From an uncultured Bacteroidota bacterium (GTDB lineage Bacteria; Bacteroidota; Bacteroidia; Bacteroidales; SZUA-534): a stretch of 11,228 bases of DNA. The position numbers were made by a program, and so were the translations under genes. Below, one piece after another: positions 1-7,221 of the stretch. The stretch is taken from the NCBI GenBank assembly GCA_937885735.1, contig CALABN010000331.1, positions 1-11,228 on the forward strand, in the 5' to 3' direction. The first letter of the stretch is position 1; each line of letters starts with the position of its first letter. The notes under the pieces are model-generated. The model saw nothing but the letters and a program-made list of their open reading frames with translations, was not told the origin of the DNA and searched no databases.

Positions 1-1359
1 GAATCCTACGGCATACCTGGCCTTACGGTGGTTGAAAAACGCGTGATTGCGCTGTTCGTATTTGCGGCCTGCATGTGGATTTGCGAGGCTGTTCCAATCT
101 GGACAACTTCAGTTCTGGTAATGGTTCTGATGCTGCTGGTGACTTCCGACAGTATGCTGATGCCTTTCCGTCCTGAAGGTGTGCTTCCGGATAATGCTAT
201 CAGCTACAAGGCTATCATGGCAGCTTTTGCTGATCCTACGGTGATGCTGTTTATGGGTGGTTTCGTGCTGGCTATCGCTGCAACGAAGTATAAATTCGAT
301 GCTGCTCTGGCAAAGGCGCTGATGAGACCTTTCGGTGACAAGCCTGCAATGGTAATGCTCGGCTTTATCCTGATTACTGCACTGTTCTCTATGTTTATGA
401 GCAATACCGCAACCGCAGCTATGATGCTGGCCATCCTTACCCCTGTGCTGGCAAGTCTGAAGGACAGCCGCGGCAGAATCGGTCTGGCCCTTTCCATTCC
501 TGTAGCTGCAAATGTCGGCGGTATGGGTACTCCTATCGGAACCCCTCCCAATGCTGTTGCCGTTAAATATCTGAACGAAACACTTCCTGAGCCTGTAGGC
601 TTCGGTAACTGGATGCTGGTAATGGTTCCTGTGGTTATTCTGGTTCTTTTCCTGGCCTGGGTATTCCTGTGCAAGGTGTTCCCCTTCGGAAAAGGCGAGA
701 CCGTAAAGGTTGAGATTGAAGGCGAATTTGACAAGAGTCCTAAAGCCTGGGTTGTGTATATCACCTTTATCGTTACCATACTGTTGTGGGTTACCGGAAA
801 ATGGACTGGCCTGAATGCTAACGTGGTGGCTCTCGTTCCATTTGCAACGTTTGCTATCTGCGGAATCTTCGACAAGAACGACCTCCGCAAGGTGGACTGG
901 GATGTTCTGTGGCTTGTGGCCGGTGGTTTTGCACTTGGCGTGGGTCTTGACAAGACCGGTCTGGCTTCCCATCTGGTAGAGGCTATCCCATTCAACACAT
1001 GGCCTGTAATGCTTGTCCTCATCGGCAGCGGTCTGCTCTGCATACTGATGTCCACCTTTATGAGCAACAGCGCCACGGCAGCTCTTCTGATTCCTATCCT
1101 GGCAGCCGTAGGAAGCGGTATGACCGAGCAGCTGGCCCCATTTGGCGGCGTGGCTACATTGCTGGTTGGTATTGCGCTGTCTGCTTCTCTGGCTATGGCT
1201 CTTCCGATTTCAACGCCTCCAAATGCGCTGGCATACGCCAAGGGATTCATCAAGCAGAAGGATATGGCCCTCGTGGGAATCTTTGTGGGTATCGTAGGTA
1301 TGATTATTGCATACTTTATTTTGATATTCGCTGGAAAAATGGGTTTGTTGGTTGGTTAA
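1..1359 (+). CDS. SLC13/DASS-family sodium:anion (probably dicarboxylate) symporter, 5' truncated
   Basis: Inner-membrane transporter of the divalent anion:Na+ symporter family, which imports succinate, fumarate, malate, citrate or, in some members, sulfate. The frame is open from base 1 and the first codons read as family-like protein, so the GTG at 28 is probably internal; roughly the first 40-50 residues and the first helix are missing. Numbering from the GTG at 28, the two diagnostic helical-hairpin motifs are visible: SNT at 125-127 and SNS at 346-348, each followed by ATAA. Each repeat also carries a GTPIGTPPNA- or PISTPPNA-type Pro-rich turn. This internal duplication is the hallmark of the family. 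The rest is hydrophobic helices. The gene lies 11 bp upstream of a DcaP-like porin, which favours dicarboxylates as substrate; that is inference, since no motif fixes the substrate. Family call is strong. Confidence 0.92.
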   Translation, partial: ESYGIPGLTVVEKRVIALFVFAACMWICEAVPIWTTSVLVMVLMLLVTSDSMLMPFRPEGVLPDNAISYKAIMAAFADPTVMLFMGGFVLAIAATKYKFDAALAKALMRPFGDKPAMVMLGFILITALFSMFMSNTATAAMMLAILTPVLASLKDSRGRIGLALSIPVAANVGGMGTPIGTPPNAVAVKYLNETLPEPVGFGNWMLVMVPVVILVLFLAWVFLCKVFPFGKGETVKVEIEGEFDKSPKAWVVYITFIVTILLWVTGKWTGLNANVVALVPFATFAICGIFDKNDLRKVDWDVLWLVAGGFALGVGLDKTGLASHLVEAIPFNTWPVMLVLIGSGLLCILMSTFMSNSATAALLIPILAAVGSGMTEQLAPFGGVATLLVGIALSASLAMALPISTPPNALAYAKGFIKQKDMALVGIFVGIVGMIIAYFILIFAGKMGLLVG

Positions 1360-1370
1360 ATTGATTGAGA

Positions 1371-2858
1371 ATGAAAAGAATAGTTATATTGATGGCAACT
1401 GTGCTGTTATGCTCCGGCGTAAAGGCACAGCAGCCTGCTCTCAAGAAAGCTGAACTGCGTCAGGATACCCCGGAAAAAGTGTCCAAGGATCAGTCTTTAT
1501 CGGAGAAGAATACTGATGGCAAAGAGACTCCGAAAACCAAACCGGCCGACGCGAAACATCAGCACCATAAAGTTAGGGTAACCCCTTACGGCTTTGTGAG
1601 AAATTATTTTACCTACGACAATCGTAGTACCTACTATGTAATCGGAGGTGAATATAATATGATTCCCAAGGACGAGAACTGGAATATGACGGAAGCAGAA
1701 GCAGCTGCTACGGGTCTGGAACGCTATGACCTGAACGCTGTTCCTACCGCCAGTTTCCTTGCCATTACTACCCGTATAGGTCTGAACCTTGAGGGCCCGG
1801 AGGTATGGGGCGCAAAAACCAGTGGTAAAATTGAAGGCGACTTCGGCGGTTTCAGTACCACAAATAGCGTGTTCCGTATCCGTCAGGCTTTTGCCAAGTT
1901 GAACTGGAAGAATGAAGAAGAACGTACAAACAGCGAACTTCTGATGGGTCAGACCTGGCATCCGCTGAGCGGCGATATCATGCCTGAAGTTCTTGGCATG
2001 GCAGCTGGTGCTCCATTCCGTCCCCACAGCCGTACTCCTCAGGTTCGCTATCAGTTTTATCAGGGAGACTTCGGTTTTACCGTATCTGCACTCTATCAGT
2101 TGCAGTATATGAATCAAGGTCCGACATACGATGGCTCAAAATGGAGCCGTACCAACAGCACAGAGTATGCGAATAACGCCATTATGCCGGAATTCTTCCT
2201 GGGTGTAAACCTCAAGAACCAGCATATTTATGCGCAGTTGGGCGCAGATCTGCAGACCATCCGTCCTCGCACTTTCGGTACTGTGGATAATGGCGGCGTA
2301 ACTTACAAGGTTCCCGTAAATGAAAAACTGACTTGCCTTACGCCAACCCTGTATTTCCAATATACAGACGGCCGTTTTGCTTTGAAATTCCGTACACTTC
2401 TGGCAGAAAATACCAGCCATCTGAATATGCTCATGAGTGGCTATGGTGTAACGGGTATGAATGCTGACGGTAGTTGGGAATATACCGCCCTCCGCAACTC
2501 TACAAGCTATATCAATTTTGCATATAACATAGGCAAACGCAAGGATATCCGTCTGGATCTTTTCTTCGGCTATATGAAGAACCTCGGCCTTACCGACAAA
2601 GGTGCGCAGTTAGCTGATCAGAACAACGACGGTCTGGCTGATGCCAATTATGTCTATTGCAAAGGCAATTATACCAACATCAACAGCATCTACAGAGTGG
2701 CTCCTTCGGTAAGCTATAACCTTAAACACTTCAACGTGGGTCTGGAATATGAACTCACCGGTGTTAATTATGGTGATTTGCAGTTGGATGGTACTGTAGA
2801 AGGTATGCGTGATGTTTTAGGCCACAGAGTATGCGTTTTGATGAAATATAATTTTTAA
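1371..2858 (+). CDS. DcaP-like outer-membrane porin
   Basis: Predicted outer-membrane beta-barrel of 495 residues. I use the ATG at 1371; a TTG two codons earlier is in frame, but the ATG starts a clean signal peptide (MKRIV, hydrophobic core, cleavage near VKAQQ). A polar, Lys/Gln/Thr-rich stretch of about 45 residues follows, then a barrel-like region of alternating aromatic and polar residues, starting with a TPYGFVRNYF-type strand. Segments such as KIEGDFGG, FRIRQAFAKLNW and LLMGQTWHPL resemble the DcaP trimeric porin family. The protein ends in Phe (KYNF), as outer-membrane barrels usually do. Acinetobacter DcaP passes dicarboxylates, and the adjacent DASS symporter suggests an outer/inner membrane uptake pair in one transcript. 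The barrel call is firm; the DcaP family is likely; the substrate is inferred. Confidence 0.8.
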   Translation: MKRIVILMATVLLCSGVKAQQPALKKAELRQDTPEKVSKDQSLSEKNTDGKETPKTKPADAKHQHHKVRVTPYGFVRNYFTYDNRSTYYVIGGEYNMIPKDENWNMTEAEAAATGLERYDLNAVPTASFLAITTRIGLNLEGPEVWGAKTSGKIEGDFGGFSTTNSVFRIRQAFAKLNWKNEEERTNSELLMGQTWHPLSGDIMPEVLGMAAGAPFRPHSRTPQVRYQFYQGDFGFTVSALYQLQYMNQGPTYDGSKWSRTNSTEYANNAIMPEFFLGVNLKNQHIYAQLGADLQTIRPRTFGTVDNGGVTYKVPVNEKLTCLTPTLYFQYTDGRFALKFRTLLAENTSHLNMLMSGYGVTGMNADGSWEYTALRNSTSYINFAYNIGKRKDIRLDLFFGYMKNLGLTDKGAQLADQNNDGLADANYVYCKGNYTNINSIYRVAPSVSYNLKHFNVGLEYELTGVNYGDLQLDGTVEGMRDVLGHRVCVLMKYNF

Positions 2859-2874
2859 TAATTATATGAAAACC

Positions 2875-2915
2875 AAAGAGTCCTCGTCGTAAACAGGCGG
2901 GGATTCTTTTTTTTT
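2875..2915 (+). terminator. Strong intrinsic terminator after the porin gene
   Basis: A 14-bp stem (2875-2888 with 2896-2909, three G-T pairs) closes a 7-base loop and runs into nine consecutive T (2907-2915). It ends the symporter-porin unit. It stops only 7 bases before the ATG of the next gene, so it also lies in that gene's leader. Confidence 0.9.
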
Positions 2916-2922
2916 CGGAAAT

Positions 2923-3384
2923 ATGTTGGAACTTTTAGGAACTTGGGGATATTGGGGACTGTTTTTAGGCTCTTTTGCTGCTGCTACAGTAGTGCCGTTT
3001 TCTTCGGACGTACTCATTATCGGAATTCTGCTTGCTGGCGGAGATCCTTTATTGAGTTTCCTTTCTGCAACTCTTGGAAACTGGCTTGGCGGACTTACAT
3101 CGTTCGGTATAGGCTGGCTCGGCAAATGGGAATGGCTGGAAAAATGGTTTCATGTAAAGAAGGAAACACTTGAAAAACAAAAGGCTATAATTGATAGATG
3201 GGGGGCATTACTGGCAATATTCTCCTGGCTTCCGGTGGTAGGGGATGTGTTTGCTATAGGATTGGGTTTTTATAAAGTCCGCCCTGGGCGGTGTGCCTTC
3301 TGGCTATTGGTAGGCAAGGCCCTGCGCTATCTGTTGTGGATAGGGCTTTTTATGATTTTCGGGGAAAATATTCCCTGGCTATGA
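2923..3384 (+). CDS. yqaA: YqaA-family small membrane protein (VTT/DedA-like)
   Basis: Integral membrane protein of 153 residues resembling the YqaA group (COG1238), related to the DedA/VTT proteins. Its exact function is not established; DedA relatives are linked to lipid scrambling and membrane homeostasis. Visible are a Gly/Ala-rich first segment ending in a VVPFSSDV re-entrant-type motif, a GNWLGGLTSFGIG segment, a charged amphipathic middle with many Trp and Lys (about residues 68-90), a conserved-looking WLPVVGDVFAIGLGF segment and a final hydrophobic helix. The length fits the family. ATG 2923 is the only reasonable start. It begins 7 bases after the T tract of the upstream terminator, and no obvious promoter sits between, so it may depend on read-through or on an initiation site I cannot see. 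Its stop overlaps the convergent ybaK stop by 6 bases. Confidence 0.82.
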   Translation: MLELLGTWGYWGLFLGSFAAATVVPFSSDVLIIGILLAGGDPLLSFLSATLGNWLGGLTSFGIGWLGKWEWLEKWFHVKKETLEKQKAIIDRWGALLAIFSWLPVVGDVFAIGLGFYKVRPGRCAFWLLVGKALRYLLWIGLFMIFGENIPWL

Positions 3385-3867
3385 TCTGATTAAATCAGCA
3401 ATCGTGGCGGGTACGATACTTACAAGTTCTTGCGGAACAATGGAAAGCATAAGTCCTCGCATACCTGCGCTGATGTAGATGATATCATAGTTACAACAGG
3501 AGGAATGAATCCAGGTAGGATATGATTTTTTCATCCCGATAGGGGAACAGCCGCCCCGGATATAGCCAGTAAGTGGGAGTAATTCTTTTTGATGTATCAT
3601 CTCGCAGCTTTTGTTGCCTGTGATTTTCGCGACTTTCTTTAAGTCCACTTCCTGGTCTCCTGGAATTACGCATACGAAAATACCTATCTTATCACCACGT
3701 AAGACTAAGGTTTTGAACAATTGATTGAGAGGCAGATGTAGTACATTGGCTGTATGCTCTGCTCCAAGGTCGTCTTCATCAACAGGATAGGGGAGGAGCG
3801 TGTAATGAATTTTCTTTTGGTCGAGAATCCTTGCTACGTTTGTTTTTGAAATCTTGTTATCTGCCAT
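3379..3867 (-). CDS. ybaK: Cys-tRNA(Pro)/Cys-tRNA(Cys) deacylase YbaK
   Basis: Trans-editing enzyme of the YbaK/ProX/INS superfamily. It hydrolyses Cys wrongly loaded on tRNA-Pro by prolyl-tRNA synthetase, acting in the cytoplasm. The 162-residue length is typical. The key lysine sits in FKTLV (K52). The substrate-pocket signature GYIRGGCSPIGMKK lies at residues 101-114, and the GGCSPIGMKK form is characteristic of YbaK rather than of ProXp-ala. A KVAKITGNK segment (78-86) also fits. The gene starts 3 bp after the stop of the ABC-F gene on the same strand, so the two are probably co-transcribed. Its stop codon overlaps that of the convergent yqaA gene within a six-base CTATGA overlap. No degeneration is seen. 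Confidence 0.93.
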   Translation of the reverse strand: MADNKISKTNVARILDQKKIHYTLLPYPVDEDDLGAEHTANVLHLPLNQLFKTLVLRGDKIGIFVCVIPGDQEVDLKKVAKITGNKSCEMIHQKELLPLTGYIRGGCSPIGMKKSYPTWIHSSCCNYDIIYISAGMRGLMLSIVPQELVSIVPATIADLIRS

Positions 3868-3870
3868 AGT

Positions 3871-5805
3871 TCAGCTGTGGTTGGAAACTGTACTAAAATT
3901 AATAAGTTCATCGAGTTCCAGCCACCGCATTTCCTTTTCATCTAATTCTGAAAGAATTTCACCGATACGGTTGCTGGTTTGGGTTAGTTCTTCAATTGTT
4001 GCCTCTCCGCTGTTTAGTATTGTTTCTAATTGTTGCTTCTCCTGATTAAGGTGTTCTATATCGTTGGTCAATTGTTCATATTCTTGTTTTTGTTTATACG
4101 ACGCCTTGGGTTTGTCGTTTCTGGGACGTTCCGTTTTGGGTTTTTCATCCCGATGCTGTTTGGAGGCCTCCTTTGTCTGTTGGAGTCTGGTTTTCCTGTA
4201 TTCAGTATAATTGCTGTGGTAGTCGCGGATTTTACCCTCACCTTCAAACACAAAAATATGGTCCACGAGGTTGTCCATAAAACTACGGTCGTGGCTTACG
4301 ATAATCAGGCATCCTTTATAGGTGGACAGAAACTGCTCCAGGATTTCGAGAGTGTAAATGTCCAGATCGTTTGTGGGCTCGTCCAGAATGAGAAAATTCG
4401 GATTGGCCATAAGAACTTTCAGCAGATAGAGCCTTCGTTTCTCGCCACCGCTGAGATTGCCAAAGTAGTTATATTGGGTAGTTCCGTCAAATCCGAAGTA
4501 GGTCAGGAATTGGTGAGCTGTTAATTCTTTTCCTCCTTCCAGTTGTATAACATCGGCAACCTCCTTGATGATTTCAATTACCCGCATGTCATCCTTGGTT
4601 TTGAGACCGTTTTGGGTATAGAATCCGAATTTAATGGTCTGTCCGACTATTACCCGACCGCTGTCGGGACGGAGCTGTTCTGTAATGATATTTAGAAATG
4701 TAGATTTACCGATACCGTTTGGACCTACGATACCGATTTTTTCTCCTTTTTTGAAAGTGTAGCTGAAATCATCAATTACTTTCTGGCTATCGTAACTTTT
4801 GCTGATATTGTATAGTTCCAGAATCTTGCCGCCGATACGTTCAGTTTTTACGGTGAGTTGTGGCTTTTTATCCTCGAATTTAGTATGAACCTTTTCTTCA
4901 AGTTCGTAGAATGCATCTATTCTTGCACGGGCTTTCGTCCCGCGAGCCTGAGGCATTCTTCGCATCCAGTCCAGTTCAGTACGGTAAAGACCTTTGGCTT
5001 TTTCAACCTCAATGCGTTCGTTATATTCCCGTTCAGCTTTCTTCTCAAGATAATAGTTGTAGGTGCCGCGATAATGGTATAACTGGCTGTTATCAATCTC
5101 GATAATATCCTGGCAGACATTATCAAGAAAATAACGGTCGTGAGTAACGGCGATGACAGTGCCCTTGTACTGCTGAAGATGCGCCTCAAGCCACTGCACC
5201 GATTCGGCATCGAGGTGGTTAGTAGGCTCGTCGAGCAACAAGATGTCGGGCTCCTGCAGGAGCAAACGGCACAAGGCAACACGACGGCGTTCACCGCCTG
5301 AAAGGTTTTCAATCTTCCAATCGGCTGGCGGACAGCGCAGAGCGTCCATAGCGCGTTCAAGGGTGCTGTCGAGTTCCCAACCGTTGTGCTGATCGATGAG
5401 TTCGGTGAGTTCTCCCTGACGTTCAATGAGTTTGTTCATCTCATCGTCACTCATAGGTTCGGCAAACTTAAGGTTCACGGCTTCGTACTCCTTCAGCAAG
5501 GCGACAATTTCGGCCGTACCTTCCTCCACAACCTCGCGCACGGTCTTTTGCGGATCAAGTTTTGGTTCCTGTTCGAGATATCCTATCGAATATCCAGGCG
5601 AAAAGACCACTTCGCCCTGAAAACTCTTGTCAACGCCAGCAATTATCTTCATCAATGTTGACTTTCCAGCGCCGTTCAAGCCCAAGATGCCAATTTTTGC
5701 ACCATAGAAAAACGATAGGTAAATATTGTTTAGGATACGTTTTTGAGGCGGAATAGTCTTGCTGACCCCCACCATAGAGAAAATGACCTTGTTGTCTTCT
5801 GCCAT
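3871..5805 (-). CDS. Hybrid ABC-F ATPase: EttA-type N-terminal half joined to Uup-type C-terminal half
   Basis: Cytoplasmic ATPase with two ABC domains and no membrane segments; ABC-F proteins act on the ribosome. First domain: Walker A at 44-50 (NGAGKST), LSGGE at 168-172, Walker B LLLDEPTNHLD at 189-199, H-switch THDR at 221-224. Second domain: NGIGKST at 363-369, LSGGE at 451-455, LILDEPTNDLD at 472-482, SHDR at 504-507. All catalytic motifs look intact. Residues 1 to about 230 read as Bacteroidota EttA (VSKTIPPQK start, SLERAMDALR-type region, LDAESVQWLE). From residue 231 the protein reads as Bacteroidota Uup: CQDIIEID, the linker RRMPQARGTKARARID, and a charged tail with a coiled coil at about 565-632 that EttA lacks. 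EttA should continue AGWILELDRGEG-like after FLDNV. GC and codon choice change at the same point. It is open over 644 codons, but may be an assembly chimera. Confidence 0.9.
   Translation of the reverse strand: MAEDNKVIFSMVGVSKTIPPQKRILNNIYLSFFYGAKIGILGLNGAGKSTLMKIIAGVDKSFQGEVVFSPGYSIGYLEQEPKLDPQKTVREVVEEGTAEIVALLKEYEAVNLKFAEPMSDDEMNKLIERQGELTELIDQHNGWELDSTLERAMDALRCPPADWKIENLSGGERRRVALCRLLLQEPDILLLDEPTNHLDAESVQWLEAHLQQYKGTVIAVTHDRYFLDNVCQDIIEIDNSQLYHYRGTYNYYLEKKAEREYNERIEVEKAKGLYRTELDWMRRMPQARGTKARARIDAFYELEEKVHTKFEDKKPQLTVKTERIGGKILELYNISKSYDSQKVIDDFSYTFKKGEKIGIVGPNGIGKSTFLNIITEQLRPDSGRVIVGQTIKFGFYTQNGLKTKDDMRVIEIIKEVADVIQLEGGKELTAHQFLTYFGFDGTTQYNYFGNLSGGEKRRLYLLKVLMANPNFLILDEPTNDLDIYTLEILEQFLSTYKGCLIIVSHDRSFMDNLVDHIFVFEGEGKIRDYHSNYTEYRKTRLQQTKEASKQHRDEKPKTERPRNDKPKASYKQKQEYEQLTNDIEHLNQEKQQLETILNSGEATIEELTQTSNRIGEILSELDEKEMRWLELDELINFSTVSNHS
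5116..5148. other. EttA/Uup breakpoint (recombination or assembly join)
   Basis: These bases encode residues 220-230 of the ABC-F protein, VTHDRYFLDNV on the minus strand, a segment nearly identical in EttA and Uup. Counted by eye, GC is 74/180 (41%) over 4981-5160 and 105/180 (58%) over 5161-5340. Serine codons on the Uup side are mostly AGC/AGT and glycine often GGT; on the EttA side TCG and GGC become common, as in the genes to the right. The two sides therefore probably come from different genomes. Confidence 0.7.
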
Positions 5806-5844
5806 AATTTTAAGGTGTGTTCAAATTAATACATCATTTTTTTT

Positions 5845-5875
5845 CAAAAATAATCAAATATGCTTGCGTTGCAAT
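5845..5875 (-). promoter_or_regulatory. Bacteroidota-type promoter for the ettA-like gene
   Basis: On the minus strand TATTTTTG (5845-5852) matches the -7 consensus TAnnTTTG exactly, and ATTG (5872-5875) is a three-of-four match to the -33 TTTG box, with 19 bp between. Transcription would begin about 30-35 bases before the ATG at 5805. Confidence 0.6.
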
Positions 5876-5905
5876 TGCTGTCGAAAATTCAAATTGTTAG
5901 ATTTG
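5874..5905 (+). promoter_or_regulatory. Bacteroidota-type promoter for the PP2C gene
   Basis: TAGATTTG (5898-5905) matches the -7 consensus TAnnTTTG exactly. ATTG (5874-5877) lies 20 bp upstream as a -33 box. It shares the palindrome CAATTG (5872-5877) with the divergent promoter. The implied start of transcription near 5911 excludes the ATG at 5860 and supports ATG 5926 as the start codon. Confidence 0.6.
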
Positions 5906-5925
5906 CAGACAAAAATCAGGACACG

Positions 5926-7215
5926 ATGAAATTCAACATAAATTTCGGCAGTATGAGCAACGTCGGCAAGGTAAAGGAGCACAACACCGACGCCATTATC
6001 GAGTTTCCAATAACCGACGGCCACGTGTTTGCCGTATGCGACGGCCACGACGGAGTTGAGTTTGGCGGTGCACTGGCATCGAAACTGACAACCGAGGAAA
6101 TAAAGCGCTACTTCTTCGACCGCTCATACAGCAACATCTCAAACGCCCTGACCAATGCCGTGTCGTACGCAAACTACTGCGTAAACAATCAGTCAAACAA
6201 GGACACCAAGTACAACGGCATAGGCTCGACACTTGCCATTCTGATAATCCAAAACGACGAGGCCTACTACGCTTCGGCAGGAAACAGCCGTATCTACATA
6301 TATAAAAATGGCCAAATTGCGCAGATTACGCGCGACCACGTTGAAAATGGCCAAGTTACAGTGCTTGTTGGCAAGGACAAGAACATAAAGTTCAGCGTAT
6401 GCAAGAACCCAATCCAACTCGACGGCGACGAGCGGTTTCTGCTATGCACCGACGGGCTGACAAGCCAAATATCTGACAACGAAATATTTGAAATACTAAA
6501 CAACGACGATATGTCGTCGGAATTCAAGACAGCGCAACTTATTGAGAAGGCAAACACCGCTGGCGGAGCCGACAACGTATCGGTACAAGTAATCGATTTT
6601 TCGACAATGGATAAAAAGCGCGAGCCAAAGGTCTCTATTTGGCGTTCGGTGGCGATAGTGTCAATATTGCTACTCATCATTATCGGATTCTACGAAGTTT
6701 ACAAGTTCAAAGTGAACGAGGACACGCCAACCAAATCAGACGACACGGAAACGGTTGAAGTCAAGGTTGCGGAACCCACGAAAGCCGACGAGACAGCCGT
6801 GACCGAGCAAGCGCCCGAGCCTAAACAGCAAACCGCCGAAAGCGTCATCGAATCGAACCTGATTGAGAAGCAACAGGCCAACGCCAAACAAGAGCAAAAC
6901 GCCAAAAGCAAAGAGACTATCTACTACCACGTTGTGGAGAAAGGCCAAAACCTGTTCCGCATCGGACTACGATACAACGTTCCGCTCAACAGAATTGAAG
7001 AGTTGAACGGCGACGACGCCACCCACCTGACTATCGGGGCGAAACTGAAAGTGCCCGTAAAGGCCATCCACACCATCGTCAACGGCGAAACAATAGAGTC
7101 GATTGCAAGCAAATACGGCAGTTCGGCACAAGACATTGTCAAGGCAAACCAACTAACTGACGGCGAGGAACTTGAAGTGGGCGACGAACTGGTGATTCCA
7201 CTTCAGAAAAAATAA
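5926..7215 (+). CDS. Membrane-anchored PP2C-type Ser/Thr phosphatase with two C-terminal LysM domains
   Basis: Protein of 429 residues in three parts. Residues 1 to about 226 form a PP2C/SpoIIE-like phosphatase domain: GKVKEHNTD near 14-22, VCDGHDG at 37-43, GIGSTLA at 98-104, SAGNSR at 117-122, TRDHV at 135-139, CTDGL at 174-178, and ADN at 215-217. The metal-binding aspartates D39, D176 and D216 are present, so it looks active; GNSR replaces the common GDSR. Residues about 239-257 form one hydrophobic span. A Glu/Thr/Gln-rich linker (about 262-332) leads to two LysM repeats, about 335-380 and 381-427, which bind peptidoglycan-like glycans. Expected topology is phosphatase inside, LysM in the periplasm, so it could link wall state to protein dephosphorylation; that is inference. 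Start at 5926 because the longer frame from 5860 would include the promoter. The next gene follows after 6 bp. No partner kinase is seen in the window. Confidence 0.88.
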   Translation: MKFNINFGSMSNVGKVKEHNTDAIIEFPITDGHVFAVCDGHDGVEFGGALASKLTTEEIKRYFFDRSYSNISNALTNAVSYANYCVNNQSNKDTKYNGIGSTLAILIIQNDEAYYASAGNSRIYIYKNGQIAQITRDHVENGQVTVLVGKDKNIKFSVCKNPIQLDGDERFLLCTDGLTSQISDNEIFEILNNDDMSSEFKTAQLIEKANTAGGADNVSVQVIDFSTMDKKREPKVSIWRSVAIVSILLLIIIGFYEVYKFKVNEDTPTKSDDTETVEVKVAEPTKADETAVTEQAPEPKQQTAESVIESNLIEKQQANAKQEQNAKSKETIYYHVVEKGQNLFRIGLRYNVPLNRIEELNGDDATHLTIGAKLKVPVKAIHTIVNGETIESIASKYGSSAQDIVKANQLTDGEELEVGDELVIPLQKK

Positions 7216-7221
7216 TGTCAA

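Noticed and set aside
109..1253. Long minus-strand open frames opposite the symporter gene
   Set aside because: They lie antisense to a clear DASS gene, have compositions unlike real proteins (His/Gln- or Pro/Thr-rich), and have no motif.
3384..3396. Palindrome CTGATTAAATCAG near the convergent stops as a bidirectional terminator
   Set aside because: Only about 5 bp of stem with a 3-base loop and no T tract; it lies within the ybaK coding end.
4030..4524. Plus-strand open frame of 164 codons opposite the ABC-F gene
   Set aside because: Antisense shadow of the Uup-type half, whose motifs are complete on the minus strand.
5860..5925. Earlier ATG at 5860 for the PP2C gene
   Set aside because: The added 22 residues are not part of the PP2C fold and cover a consensus promoter (TAGATTTG at 5898-5905); ATG 5926 fits the domain start.
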